Positions 35,189 to 45,727 of a stretch of 64,000 nucleotides of DNA are shown here, in pieces (positions within the stretch are counted from its first letter, which is position 1; every line of letters begins with the position of its first letter). The notes beneath the pieces were generated by a model. The model saw only the letters and a program-made list of their open reading frames with translations, ran no database searches and had not been told where the DNA came from. Source of the stretch: CALOBA01 sp942491465. Lineage in GTDB: Bacteria > Pseudomonadota > Gammaproteobacteria > Chromatiales > Chromatiaceae. The translations under genes were made by a program, and so were the position numbers. The DNA lies in NCBI GenBank assembly GCA_942491465.1, contig CALOBA010000032.1, forward strand, positions 1 through 64,000, in the 5' to 3' direction.

Positions 35189-35263
35189 ACGATTGTAGTC
35201 GTGCCAACAGTCTTTCGACTGCCTTGCGCGATTCTAAGGATCGTCGCGGCGACTGTCCTGTGA

Positions 35264-36646
35264 TTAGCTGCCGGGGATGGTCAGGACCTGACCGACGCGG
35301 ATCTGGTCGTCGCTCAGGTTGTTGGCGCTGCGCAGCCTGGAGATACTCACGCTGTGGTGCTGGGCGATCTCGGATAGGGTGTCGCCGGGGGCGATGCGAT
35401 ACTTGCCGGACGTGGGGCTGCCTTGGTCGTTGCCGCCGCCGCGGTGGGCGAAGTGGGTGCCGGGTGGGGGGTATTCCTCGAAATAGGCGGCGATGCCGCG
35501 CAGGATCTTGTCGGCGATCTGGTTCTGATACTTGCCGCTGCGCAGGCGCTTTTCCTCCTGCGGGTTGGAGATGAAGGCGGTCTCCACCAGCATGGACGGG
35601 ATGTCCGGGGACTTGAGCACGGCGAAGCCGGCCTTTTGGATGCGCGTCTGATGGACCTTGCCCAGGGTGCGCAGCTGGGTCAGGACCTTGTCGGCGGCGA
35701 TGCCGCTATGCTCCATGGTCGCGGACTGGCTCATGTCGATCAGGACCTTGCGCAGGGTCTCGTTGCGCTCGGGCAGGTCGACGTCGCCGATCAGGTCGGC
35801 GGCGTTCTCCCGCGCCGCGAGCCAGCGCGCCGCCTCGCTGGTGGCGCCGCCGTGGGAGAGCGTGAACACCGATGAGCCGCGCACGCTGCGGTCCTTGAAG
35901 GCGTCGGCGTGGATGGAGACGAACAGGTCGGCGCGGTGCTCGCGGGCCTTTTCGATGCGGCGGCGCAGGTGCACGTAGTAGTCCCCGTCGCGGATCAGCA
36001 GCGCGTGCATGCCGCGGCGACGGTTGATCTTGGCGGCGAGCTTGCGGGAGATGGACAGCGTGATGTCCTTCTCGCGGGTGCCGCCGGCGCCCACCGCGCC
36101 CGGGTCCTTGCCGCCGTGGCCGGCGTCGATGGCGATCAGCACCTTGCGCCGGCTGGGCTGCTTGCTGCGGACCGACAGCGACAGCCCGGGGTCGGCCTGG
36201 GCCTTGGCGACCAACGCTGCCGGTGCGCGCGGCGCCTGCTTGATCGGTGTCTTCGGCTCCAGGTCGATGACCAGCCGGTGGCCGTGGCCGTCGCGGGGGC
36301 TTAGGTTGAAGCTCTTGGCGCGGGCCGGCCGCTTCAGGTCGAGGACGATGCGCAGGTCGTCACCGTTGCGGATGCCGCTGCGGATGCGCCCGACCAACGG
36401 ATCGGTGGCATGCGGGGTGGCCATCTTGCCGCGCAGCCGGGCGTCGTTGAGATCGATGACCAGACGATCGGGGTCGGCCAGGGCGAAGACGCTGTGGCGC
36501 AGCGGGCCTTCGGTGTCGAGCACCAGGCGCGTGTGGTCCGGGGCGCGGGAGATGCGCGCGCCGTCGATATCGGTCTGGCCCGCCGCCGCGGGATTCGCGA
36601 GCACGGGCAGCAGAATGAGAACGAGCTTGGCAACGATTCTGTTCAT
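35264..36646 (-). CDS. amiB: N-acetylmuramoyl-L-alanine amidase (AmiB/AmiC type)
   Basis: A 460-residue periplasmic amidase that splits septal peptidoglycan. A signal peptide (MNRIVAKLVLILLPVLANPA) is followed by an AMIN domain (about 25-130: RLVLDTEGPLRHSVFALADP), the zinc amidase_3 domain with IAIDAGHGGKDPGA, GGTREKDITL, LFVSIHADAF and VETAFISNPQEE (the two His and two Glu ligands/catalysts), and a C-terminal LysM (KYRIAPGDTLSEIAQHHSVS). The start is taken at 36646, where the signal peptide begins; longer frames upstream are not. In E. coli amiB lies between tsaE and mutL; here nnr is upstream beyond repeats, tsaE is absent from the interval and a PEP-CTERM-like gene follows. Confidence 0.93.
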   Translation of the reverse strand: MNRIVAKLVLILLPVLANPAAAGQTDIDGARISRAPDHTRLVLDTEGPLRHSVFALADPDRLVIDLNDARLRGKMATPHATDPLVGRIRSGIRNGDDLRIVLDLKRPARAKSFNLSPRDGHGHRLVIDLEPKTPIKQAPRAPAALVAKAQADPGLSLSVRSKQPSRRKVLIAIDAGHGGKDPGAVGAGGTREKDITLSISRKLAAKINRRRGMHALLIRDGDYYVHLRRRIEKAREHRADLFVSIHADAFKDRSVRGSSVFTLSHGGATSEAARWLAARENAADLIGDVDLPERNETLRKVLIDMSQSATMEHSGIAADKVLTQLRTLGKVHQTRIQKAGFAVLKSPDIPSMLVETAFISNPQEEKRLRSGKYQNQIADKILRGIAAYFEEYPPPGTHFAHRGGGNDQGSPTSGKYRIAPGDTLSEIAQHHSVSISRLRSANNLSDDQIRVGQVLTIPGS

Positions 36647-36853
36647 CGCATGCCTCCGGCGCCGGTGACCCCCTCGGGTTTTTGTTGTGGAAACACCCCT
36701 AAAGCATAGCATTCGTGCCTAAGACTTTCCAAGAAAATACCGCGAGTTGTGGTTTGTTCCTCAAGCGATTCTAACTGCCTGTAGCGCAAAGGAAACAGCT
36801 CGGTGGGGCCGCTTGGTGGTTGATTCTTGGGGCTAAACTGCCGACGAACTGTC

Positions 36854-36914
36854 GGTATCGGTATCGGTATCGGTATCGGTATCGGTATCGGTATCGGTAT
36901 CGGTATCGGTATCG
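36854..36914. repeat. (GGTATC)n hexanucleotide array
   Basis: About ten perfect head-to-tail copies of GGTATC lie between the divergently read sides of the amiB promoter region. Open frames over the array give only alternating Gly-Ile or Asp-Thr chains and are not genes. Confidence 0.92.
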
Positions 36915-36919
36915 AGCAT

Positions 36920-37050
<131 letters not shown>

Positions 37051-37094
37051 ATCGCGACCCGCGATGAAGCCGCAGGCTTCAGGCTTGCGGAGAA

Positions 37095-38617
<1,523 letters not shown>

Positions 38618-38618
<1 letters not shown>

Positions 38619-39100
38619 CAGTCGGCTGCGGGCTCCGATTCCAGCGCGAGGATCAGCGCCCACTGGTCCGGTTCCACCGGCATGATCGACAGCCGGTTGC
38701 CGCGGCGTACCAGCGGGAAGTCCGCCAGCGGCCCGTCGGCAAGGGCCTTGAGCTCGGTCAGCGTGATGTTGCGCTTGAGGTGGCGGATATAGCGCAGGTC
38801 GACCATGAACCAGCGCGGGTTGTCCGGGTCGCTCTTCGGGTCGTGGTACTTGGCCTGCGGGTCGAAGGCGGTGTGGTCCGGGTAGCCCTCGCGGACCACC
38901 TCGGCCAGGCCGACGATGCCGGGCTGCTTGCAGTTGGAGTGGTAGAAGAAGACCTGATCGCCCACCTTCATCTCATCGCGCATCATGTTGCGCGCCTGGT
39001 AGTTGCGCACGCCGTCCCAGGGCTCGATCCCGCCCGCACGGGCGGCCAGATCGTCGATGCCGAAGGCGTCGGGCTCAGATTTCATCAGCCAGTAGGCCAT
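38618..39100 (-). CDS. EVE domain protein
   Basis: A 160-residue protein that is a single EVE domain (PUA-like fold): YWLMKSEPDAFGIDDLAA, WDGVRNYQARNMMRDEMKVG, VFFYHSNCKQPGIVGLAEVV, PRWFMVDLRYIRHLKRNITL. EVE proteins bind modified bases in DNA or RNA through an aromatic cage; this short form resembles the widespread THYN1-like proteins. The start at 39100 (MAYWLMKSEP) is where family members begin. It overlaps nnr by four bases. Confidence 0.93.
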
Positions 39101-39167
39101 TGTTGTCTCCCGGTGGTTTGCGTTGCCGTCTATCTGCATCCCCGCTGGCGCAAAGACGCAAGTGCGC

Positions 39168-40202
39168 TCATTCAGCGCCCCCCAGCTGCGCCGCCAGGTG
39201 CTGGAAGTTGGCGAGCCGGCGGGGGTCGATCTCGCCGGCGGCGACGGCCTTGCGCACGGCGCAGCCGGGCTCCTGATCGTGGCGGCAGTTGGCGAAGCGG
39301 CAGCGTGCCATGAACGGCGCGATCTCGCGGAAGCCGTGTTCCAGGTCGCGGCGGCTGATCGGGCCGAGGCGGAAACTGCGCACCCCGGGGGAGTCGATCA
39401 GGCTGCCGCCGCCGGGGAGCCGATAGCAGGTGGCCGCCGAGGTGGTGTGCCGACCCAGGCCGGAGGCCTGGGACAGCCGCCCGATCTGCACCTCGCGATC
39501 GGGGAGCAGCGCCTTGATCAGCGACGACTTGCCGACCCCCGATTGGCCCAGGAGGATGGCCGTCTCGGTGCTCAGGCGGTCGATCAGCACGTCCAGGGTA
39601 TGGGCCTGCTTGGTGCTGACCTCAAGCCGCGCGTAGCCGATCGCCTGATAGTGGGCGAGGTCGGCGAGGAAGCGGTCGCGCTCGGCATCGGTGTCGAGCA
39701 GGTCCATCTTGTTGCAAAGCAGCAGCACCGGCACGCCGATCAGCCGACCGGCGACCAGATATTGATCGATCAGATATCCGCTCGGCTCCGGGCGCGGCGC
39801 GATGACCACCACCAGCAGGCTGATGTTGGCGGCCAGCGGCCGATCACGCCCGCTGTACCCCGGACGACTGAGCAGGGTCTTGCGCGGCTGCAGGGCGGTG
39901 ACGATGCCGTTGCCGTCTTCACTGGGCTGCCAGACGACTAGGTCGCCGCAGACCGGCTGGCCGATGTGTTGGCGGCACAGGCAGTGATGGACCCGGCCGT
40001 CGTCGTCCTCGACGGCCAGATTGGCACCGTGACGGACGACCACGCGCCCGGCGCGGGGTGCGCCGAGCGGGTCGTCGTCCATGCGCTCCTCATCGAGCTG
40101 CTCCAGCGCCACCTGGGTGCGCTCCTCCAGCCGGCGGCGGCGGCGCTCCTGGATGTGGCCGATGCGCTCGATCTGGCGTTGGGACAGGCGTCGACGGGTC
40201 AT
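39168..40202 (-). CDS. rsgA: Ribosome small-subunit biogenesis GTPase RsgA
   Basis: A 344-residue circularly permuted GTPase that checks late 30S maturation. An Arg-rich N-terminal extension (RRRLSQRQIERIGHIQERRR) leads to an OB fold; then the G-motifs in permuted order: LLCNKMDLL (G4), LLGQSGVGKSSLIKALLPD (G1), HTTSAATCYRLPGGGSLIDS and PGVRSF (G3). The C-terminal zinc site is CRFANCRHDQEPGC. All key residues are present. It lies 67 bp upstream of the EVE gene and 71 bp downstream of a small cytochrome gene on the same strand. Confidence 0.95.
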   Translation of the reverse strand: MTRRRLSQRQIERIGHIQERRRRRLEERTQVALEQLDEERMDDDPLGAPRAGRVVVRHGANLAVEDDDGRVHHCLCRQHIGQPVCGDLVVWQPSEDGNGIVTALQPRKTLLSRPGYSGRDRPLAANISLLVVVIAPRPEPSGYLIDQYLVAGRLIGVPVLLLCNKMDLLDTDAERDRFLADLAHYQAIGYARLEVSTKQAHTLDVLIDRLSTETAILLGQSGVGKSSLIKALLPDREVQIGRLSQASGLGRHTTSAATCYRLPGGGSLIDSPGVRSFRLGPISRRDLEHGFREIAPFMARCRFANCRHDQEPGCAVRKAVAAGEIDPRRLANFQHLAAQLGGAE

Positions 40203-40273
40203 GCTGCCGGGCTCAGCGCGACGGCGCCGCGGTCGATGACGGGCCTGTGCCGATCCGCCGAGACACGCCTGCG

Positions 40274-40552
40274 CTAGAAGCGGTAGTACTGGTCATTCAG
40301 GTACGCGCTCACGGCATCCACCTGATCGTCGAACCAGCGCAGCCCCAGGTTCTGCTCGCACATCCGCACCTGTTTGCCCAGGGCCGGCAGCGAGTGGATG
40401 CGCCGATCGGCCCGGGTGTAGACCTCGGGGCCGTGGCAGGAGATGCAGTTCTGGTCGATCAGGGCTTGCGGGTCGGCGCCGTCGTCCGCGGCCAGGGCGA
40501 GGACCGGCGACAGGGTGACCGACAACAGTAGGGGGAAGGTCAGGGCACGCAT
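40274..40552 (-). CDS. Small monohaem c-type cytochrome
   Basis: A 92-residue protein with a signal peptide (MRALTFPLLLSVTLSPVLAL cut near AADD) and one haem site, CISCHGPEVYTR. The distal Met is not obvious; the only candidate is in KQVRMCEQN. LRWFDDQVDAVSAYLNDQYY is the C-terminal helix usual in class I cytochromes. It is periplasmic and presumably moves electrons for respiration or sulfur oxidation, but the partner is unknown. A divergent orn gene lies 187 bp away, so both promoters are in that gap. Confidence 0.88.
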   Translation of the reverse strand: MRALTFPLLLSVTLSPVLALAADDGADPQALIDQNCISCHGPEVYTRADRRIHSLPALGKQVRMCEQNLGLRWFDDQVDAVSAYLNDQYYRF

Positions 40553-40739
40553 GTTGAACACTCCGGGAGGTGGGTAGTCAGAGATCGGGTTAGAGTAAAC
40601 CGGGTGTGGCGGGCGTCGGGTCCGCCGTTTGGTCGGGTACACTGGCGTCCATCGGGTACCGGACAAGCCGAGATCGGGGCCGCCGCCGGGCTGCGCCGCC
40701 GAAAACCCGATAGTAACGCAACAACGACGAGGGAGACCG

Positions 40740-41282
40740 ATGGCGAAAGAAGACAACCTGATCTGGATGGACCTTGAGATGACCGGGCTCGACCCGTTCC
40801 GGGACCAGATCATCGAGATCGCGACCATTGTCACGGACGCGCATCTGGAGATCCTGGCCGAGGGGCCGGTGATCGCGATTCATCAGCCGGCCCATGTGCT
40901 GGAGGCCATGGACGATTGGAATACGCGCCAGCACGGTCAATCCGGGTTGCGGGAGCGCGTCCGCCTCAGCGGCTACGACGAGCTGATGGCGGAGCGGGAG
41001 ACGCTGGCGTTTCTGGAGCACTGGTGCGTGGCCGGGCGCTCGCCGTTGTGCGGCAACAGCATCTGCCAGGACCGGCGCTTCTTGGCCCGCTGCATGCCTC
41101 GGCTGGAGTCGTTCCTGCACTACCGCAACCTCGACGTGAGCTCGCTGAAGATCCTGGCCCAGCTCTGGGCGCCGAAGGTGCTGGACGGCTTCAAGAAGTC
41201 CGGTCAGCACCTGGCGCTGGAGGATGTGCGCGAGTCCATCGCGGAACTCAGGCATTATCGGGCCGCGCTGTTTCGCGTCTGA
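40740..41282 (+). CDS. orn: Oligoribonuclease
   Basis: A 180-residue DEDDh exonuclease that finishes RNA decay by cutting 2-5-mers (including pGpG). NLIWMDLEMTGLDPFRDQII supplies the first Asp and Glu (D11, E13), CGNSICQDRRFLARCMPRLE the third acidic region, and HLALEDVRESIAELRHYRAA the catalytic His and last Asp-like position. The length equals that of E. coli Orn. The start at 40740 follows GAGGGAGA 5-12 bp upstream, a good ribosome-binding site. It stands alone between minus-strand genes. Confidence 0.97.
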   Translation: MAKEDNLIWMDLEMTGLDPFRDQIIEIATIVTDAHLEILAEGPVIAIHQPAHVLEAMDDWNTRQHGQSGLRERVRLSGYDELMAERETLAFLEHWCVAGRSPLCGNSICQDRRFLARCMPRLESFLHYRNLDVSSLKILAQLWAPKVLDGFKKSGQHLALEDVRESIAELRHYRAALFRV

Positions 41283-41333
41283 TCCCGGCAAGCGGATCGG
41301 CCGCGGGGTCCCCGCGGCCGCCGCAGCCGGGCC

Positions 41334-42236
41334 TCAGCGCTGATCCGACTGCTGGATGCCGGCGATGAGCCAGTCGCCGTCGGCCTTGTCCCAGGCATGG
41401 GCCACATGCCAGACCTCGTCGAGGGGATTGGCGACGCCATCGGCCTCTTCGCGGATCAGGCCGGTGAAGTGCACGCTGGCCACGACCTGATCGTTGTCGC
41501 GCTGCACCGACAGCAGCTCGGCGTTCAGCCGCACCACCTCGGTGTAGTTCGGCGCATCCCCCAGGGCCTCGCGCTCGCGCTTGATCTCGGCGAACAGCTG
41601 CGGCGCGGTGTACTCGCGGATGTCGCGGAAGTCGGCCTGATCCCAGGCCGCCTGGAGGCGAATGAAGTGGGTCTTGGCGCCCTCGCTGAAGCCGGCCGCG
41701 TCGAACCAGACGGGGGCCTCATCGGCACCACCGGCAGCGGGCATGGCGCCGCCGCCCATGGGACGGCCACCGCCGGCCTCGGCACCACCGCCCATGGGCA
41801 TGCTGCGCTGATAGCCGGCACCCGCCATGGCAGGTGTCGGGCCGCCGGCGCGGCGGCGCATCAGCATCTTGAACAGGAAGATGCCGCCGACCACCAGGGC
41901 GATGATCATCAGGAAGTCCATGATCTGAAAGCCGTCGAAGGCATCGCCGAAGAACAGCGATGCGAGCAGGCCGCCGGCGGCGAGTCCGGCCAGCGGGCCG
42001 AGCCAGCGACTGGCCCCGCTCGGGCGGGCGCCGGCAGCCCCCGGCGCCGCCTGCCGACCGGACTGGGCCGCATCGGCCCGTTGCGGGGTTGCTTGCGCCG
42101 GGGTCGCCTGGCGCGGTGTGGTGTACTGCTTGCCTAGGCTGCGCCCGCCGCCGAAGCGTCGGGCCTCGGCGTCTTCCGGCAGCACGGCGGCGCCGATCAC
42201 AGCGAAGCCGAGCAGGGCGATGAGGAAGTGCTTCAT
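41334..42236 (-). CDS. Tim44-like domain protein
   Basis: A 300-residue membrane-anchored protein. A signal or anchor at the N-terminus (KHFLIALLGFAVIGAAVLPE) is followed by a Gln/Ala-rich stretch, a Gly-rich hydrophobic segment (LGPLAGLAAGGLLASLFFGD), a transmembrane helix (MDFLMIIALVVGGIFLFKML) and a Met/Gly-rich linker. The C-terminal Tim44-like domain runs from FDAAGFSEGAKTHFIRLQAA to AHAWDKADGDWLIAGIQQ. Bacterial Tim44-like proteins are little studied; a role in membrane or transport assembly is assumed. Confidence 0.85.
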   Translation of the reverse strand: MKHFLIALLGFAVIGAAVLPEDAEARRFGGGRSLGKQYTTPRQATPAQATPQRADAAQSGRQAAPGAAGARPSGASRWLGPLAGLAAGGLLASLFFGDAFDGFQIMDFLMIIALVVGGIFLFKMLMRRRAGGPTPAMAGAGYQRSMPMGGGAEAGGGRPMGGGAMPAAGGADEAPVWFDAAGFSEGAKTHFIRLQAAWDQADFRDIREYTAPQLFAEIKREREALGDAPNYTEVVRLNAELLSVQRDNDQVVASVHFTGLIREEADGVANPLDEVWHVAHAWDKADGDWLIAGIQQSDQR

Positions 42237-42303
42237 GGTCGTTGTCCTCAGATGGTTGTGGGTCTTGGTGTGACGTCGAAGCGCACGAGAAGAAGAGCGA
42301 TCA

Positions 42304-44004
42304 TTAGTCCGGTTTAATCACCTCGGCGCGACCGATGCCTCGGGGATCGCTCGCGGCCTGTATCCGGTTGTGGCGCCGATCCCAGTACACCAGCTGCATA
42401 TTGCCGTAACGCCTTGGGCTGCGGCGAAGCTGATGTCCCAGCCGTTGCAGGCCCGCGCGGGTCGGCGCGTCCAGCGCGTCTGGCTCGAAGAAGATCTCGT
42501 CGGGCAGAAACTGGTGGTGTAGGCGCGGGGCGGCAACCCAGTCCGCCGGGCCGGTCTCGTCGTCGGCGCCTTCGGTGATGGCGACAATGGCCTGCAGGAC
42601 CATGGTGATGATCCGGCTGCCGCCGGGCGTGCCGAGTATGGCGATGCCGGCATCGGACTCGACAAAGGTCGGGCTCATGGATGAGAGCATACGCTTGCCG
42701 GGGGCGATCGCGTTTGCCGTGCCGCCGATCAGCCCGTAGGCATTGGGCACGCCGGGCCGGATCGAGAAGTCGTCCATCTCGTCATTCAGCAGCACGCCGG
42801 TACCGGGGGGGACGAAGCCGGCGCCGAAGGGCAGGTTGATGCTCAGCGTCGCAGCGACGCGGTTGCCTTCGGCGTCGAGCACCGAAAAGTGGGTCGTGTC
42901 GCCGCCTTTTGCATCGGGGGTTGTGGCCGGACGGCTCGCCGTCGCCCGTTGCGGGTCGATGTCCCGGGCCAGGCCGGCGGCATAGTAGGGGTGAGTCAGG
43001 CGGGTCATGGGGACCGGGACCTGATCCGGGTCGCCGAGGTAGGCTGCACGGTCGCGGTAGGCGCGGCGCATGGCCTCCACCATCAGATGGATGCGTTGGG
43101 CGGGGGGCAGCGCGGGCAGGTCGTAGTTGTCAAGGATCTGCAGCATCTGCACCAGGGCGATGCCGCCGGATGACGGCGGTGATGCGCTGGTCACACGCCA
43201 GCCGCGGTAGCTGCCGGTCACCGGTTCGCGCTCGACGACCGCATAGGCGGCCAGGTCTTGGGCGGACCAGATGCCGCCGGCGGCGCGTACGCCATCGACC
43301 AGGGCCCGGGCAACCGGACCCTGATAGAAACCGTCGCGGCCATCGGTGGCCAGCCGCTGCAGCGTGTCGGCCAGGTCGGGCTGGCGCAGGCGGCTGCCGA
43401 GCGCCGGGGGCTCGCCTTGGTCGAGGAACTGCTGCGCGGCAGCTGGCGATGCGCGCAGCGCGTCCAGCCGCATGGCGGCCTTGCGGCGATAGACGGGATC
43501 GATGGCGAAGCCGTCGCGGGCAAGGGCAATCGCCGGTGCGAGCGATTGCTCCAGCGGCAGTCGCCCGTAGTTGTTTGTCAGGTGGTCCAGTGCCGCCGGG
43601 ATGCCGGGGATGCCTGCGGCCAGCGGGCCGTTCAGCGAGGCGCCGGGGATGGGGACGCCGTCGGCATCGAGGTACATGTCGGGGCGGGCCGCCAGGGGTG
43701 CCCGTTCGCGGGCGTCGAGCATCAGCGTGCGCGCGTCGTCGGCGCGATGCAGCAGCCAGAAGCCGCCGCCGCCCAGACCCGAGCCGTGGGGCTCGACCAC
43801 GGCCAGGGCCGCAGCGACGGCGACGGCGGCATCGAAGGCGTTGCCGCCGGCGCTGAGAATGTCCAGACCGGCGGCCGTGGCCGCCGGGTGGGCGCTGGCA
43901 ATCGCCGCTGCCGGAGGGGGCTCGGCAAGGGCCGGCTGCCCGATCCCCAGCGCCGCGAGCAGCAGCCAGCCGAGCCATCGGCCTGGTCGGGACCTACTTG
44001 TCAC
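42304..44004 (-). CDS. ggt: Gamma-glutamyltransferase
   Basis: A 566-residue Ntn-hydrolase precursor. A signal peptide (WLGWLLLAALGIGQPALAEP) targets it to the periplasm. ASAHPAATAAGLDILSAGGN, FDAAVAVAAALAVVEPHGSG and LGGGGFWLLH open the large subunit; autocleavage occurs before the Thr in KGGDTTHFSVLDAEGN, which starts the small subunit, and PGGSRIITMVLQAI and YGNMQLVYWDR follow. It cleaves gamma-glutamyl bonds of glutathione and related thiols. The start is taken as GTG 44004, placing the signal peptide near the N-terminus; the frame upstream overlaps the ferredoxin gene and is a shadow. Confidence 0.93.
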   Translation of the reverse strand: MTSRSRPGRWLGWLLLAALGIGQPALAEPPPAAAIASAHPAATAAGLDILSAGGNAFDAAVAVAAALAVVEPHGSGLGGGGFWLLHRADDARTLMLDARERAPLAARPDMYLDADGVPIPGASLNGPLAAGIPGIPAALDHLTNNYGRLPLEQSLAPAIALARDGFAIDPVYRRKAAMRLDALRASPAAAQQFLDQGEPPALGSRLRQPDLADTLQRLATDGRDGFYQGPVARALVDGVRAAGGIWSAQDLAAYAVVEREPVTGSYRGWRVTSASPPSSGGIALVQMLQILDNYDLPALPPAQRIHLMVEAMRRAYRDRAAYLGDPDQVPVPMTRLTHPYYAAGLARDIDPQRATASRPATTPDAKGGDTTHFSVLDAEGNRVAATLSINLPFGAGFVPPGTGVLLNDEMDDFSIRPGVPNAYGLIGGTANAIAPGKRMLSSMSPTFVESDAGIAILGTPGGSRIITMVLQAIVAITEGADDETGPADWVAAPRLHHQFLPDEIFFEPDALDAPTRAGLQRLGHQLRRSPRRYGNMQLVYWDRRHNRIQAASDPRGIGRAEVIKPD

Positions 44005-44038
44005 CGCAGACCACGGACAGCTGCCGCTCGCGCCGCGG

Positions 44039-44293
44039 TCATTCGGCCTCGGCGGTGATCTTCTCATACTTGGCCCGCAGCTGCTCCTCGGACTCGTCGC
44101 GTTCCGGGTCCTTGATGATGCAGTCGACCGGGCAGACCTCGACACATTGCTGGGCCTCGTAGTGGCCGACGCACTCGGTGCACAGGTCGGGCTCGATGAC
44201 GTAGATCTCGTCACCCTGGGAGATTGCGCCGTTCGGGCATTCGGGCTCGCAAACGTCGCAGTTGATGCATTCGTCGGTGATGATCAGGGCCAT
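44039..44293 (-). CDS. YfhL-type 2[4Fe-4S] ferredoxin
   Basis: An 84-residue ferredoxin. The first cluster motif is CINCDVCEPECP, the second CTECVGHYEAQQCVEVCP with eight residues between its second and third Cys, which is the mark of YfhL/Alvin-type ferredoxins. A charged C-terminal helix follows (DPERDESEEQLRAKYEKITA). These proteins have very low reduction potentials and serve varied pathways. The gene lies 35 bp upstream of ggt; the 221 bp before it (44294-44514) hold no gene. Confidence 0.95.
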   Translation of the reverse strand: MALIITDECINCDVCEPECPNGAISQGDEIYVIEPDLCTECVGHYEAQQCVEVCPVDCIIKDPERDESEEQLRAKYEKITAEAE

Positions 44294-44514
44294 GGTGATA
44301 CTCCTAGGCGTTTGGGTTGAGGAAGATGAAACCGCTGCAGGATCGAAATCGGGCAGCGGGTACGGATGTGGTATCCCGGCGTCGCATGCCGGTCGCCGGC
44401 AGCGGCGCTCGGGCCTACCTGACGGGGTTGAATCCGCCGTTGCGGGTTCCGCTGGATCGGCGTTTCGAGGATTCCCGAAGGCGCTTTGGCCGGACGTTGG
44501 GGACGGCGCGCAGT

Positions 44515-44991
44515 TTATCCAAACCGTTCCTGCAATGCAGCAAGCACCGGGGCCGCCACAAAGGCGGAGACGTCGCCGCCGAGGCGGGCGATCTCCTTGA
44601 CCAGCGACGAGGAGATGTAGGCGTACTGCTCCGCGGGGGTCAGAAACAGGGTCTCGATATCCGGTGCCATGCGCCGGTTCATGCCGGCTAGCTGGAACTC
44701 GTACTCGAAATCCGACACCGCCCGCAGCCCGCGCATGATCACATGCACCTGAAGCTCGCGGGCAAAGGACACCAGCAGGCCGGAGAAGGCGACGACCTCC
44801 ACGTTGGCCATGCCGTCGCAGACCTCGCGGGCCAGCGCGACCCGTCGTTCGGTGACGAAGGTCGGCGCCTTGCCTGTATCCCGGGCCACGGCCACGACCA
44901 CCCGATCGCAGAGCCGGGAGGCGCGGGCGATCAGGTCGCTGTGGCCGTTGGTGATGGGATCGAAGGTGCCGGGATAGACGACGCTGCGCAC
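44515..44991 (-). CDS. coaD: Pantetheine-phosphate adenylyltransferase
   Basis: A 158-residue hexameric enzyme for the fourth step of coenzyme A synthesis. SVVYPGTFDPITNGHSDLIA holds the (T/H)xGH nucleotidyl-transferase motif; VIMRGLRAVSDFEYEFQLAG and ISSSLVKEIARLGGDVSAFV are the other conserved blocks. The start is GTG 44991 because CoaD proteins begin a few residues before YPGTFDP; upstream codons give a Pro-rich unrelated leader. It is followed by the ferredoxin gene after 221 bp. Confidence 0.96.
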   Translation of the reverse strand: MRSVVYPGTFDPITNGHSDLIARASRLCDRVVVAVARDTGKAPTFVTERRVALAREVCDGMANVEVVAFSGLLVSFARELQVHVIMRGLRAVSDFEYEFQLAGMNRRMAPDIETLFLTPAEQYAYISSSLVKEIARLGGDVSAFVAAPVLAALQERFG

Positions 44992-45054
44992 GCGGGTCCC
45001 TTGTGGGCGGGGGTTGACGGATGGCGCGCAGGATACCAGAGGTGGCGCCGGATG

Positions 45055-45125
45055 AGCGGGGATATGCGTCAATAGTCTTTATGAGGGATATGCGCCAGCG
45101 TCTTTACGAGGAATATGCGCATAGC
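45055..45125. repeat. Imperfect direct repeats of GGGATATGCG type
   Basis: GGGATATGCGTCAATAGTCT, GGGATATGCGCCAGCGTCTT and GGAATATGCGC follow each other with a spacing of about 26 bp, running into the last codons of rsmD. The last Ala-Tyr-Ser-Ser codons of that protein may derive from this repeat. Confidence 0.6.
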
Positions 45126-45727
45126 GCATAGCGCACCTGCCCTGCGCGTTTGTCGCGGGTCAACTCCCAGCTCGGCGGCAGTGCCGGGAGCGCCTGATCC
45201 GCGCCCAGCTCCAGGTAGACGCGTGCATTCGGTGCCAGCCAACCTCCTTGCCCAAGCCGCCGGCAGGTGTCGGCCAGCAGGCCGGCCTGAAACGGCGGGT
45301 CGAGGAAGACGATGTCGAACGGGCGCAGAGGCGCCTCGGCCAGTCGTCTCAGGGTGTCGTCGGTAACGACATCGATGCGGCCGAGGGGCGGGCCGCCATC
45401 GTCGACCTGCCGCAACAGCTCGGCGTTGTGCTGGAGTTGGCGGGCGACGCGGGGGTCTTGCTCCATGAGCAGGACCTCGGCGGCGCCCCGCGAGAGGGCC
45501 TCGAAGCCCAGCGCACCGCTGCCGGCGAAGCAGTCCAGGCAGCGGCTGCCGGCAATGCTCGGGGCCAGCCAGTTGAACAGGGTCTCGCGGATGCGGTCGC
45601 CGGTGGGGCGCAGCCCGGGGCGGTCGGCCACCGGCAGCCGGCGTCCGCGCAGCCGACCGCCGATGATGCGCAGCCCCGGTTGGCGCTCATTGCGCCGTCG
45701 CACCGGCGCCCTCGGCGGCGGGGGCAT
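45104..45727 (-). CDS. rsmD: 16S rRNA (guanine(966)-N2)-methyltransferase RsmD
   Basis: A 207-residue SAM-dependent methyltransferase acting on 30S subunits. GLRIIGGRLRGRRLPVAD and RPTGDRIRETLFNWLAP are the family start; CLDCFAGSGALGFEALSRGA is the SAM-binding motif and FDIVFLDPPF the catalytic DPPF. The last residues (YALCAYSS) may be altered by repeat DNA. It overlaps the end of the M16 protease gene by 41 bp if ATG 45727 is used; GTG 45703 would reduce this. The order M16-M16-rsmD-coaD, divergent from ftsY, is common in gammaproteobacteria. Confidence 0.94.
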   Translation of the reverse strand: MPPPPRAPVRRRNERQPGLRIIGGRLRGRRLPVADRPGLRPTGDRIRETLFNWLAPSIAGSRCLDCFAGSGALGFEALSRGAAEVLLMEQDPRVARQLQHNAELLRQVDDGGPPLGRIDVVTDDTLRRLAEAPLRPFDIVFLDPPFQAGLLADTCRRLGQGGWLAPNARVYLELGADQALPALPPSWELTRDKRAGQVRYALCAYSS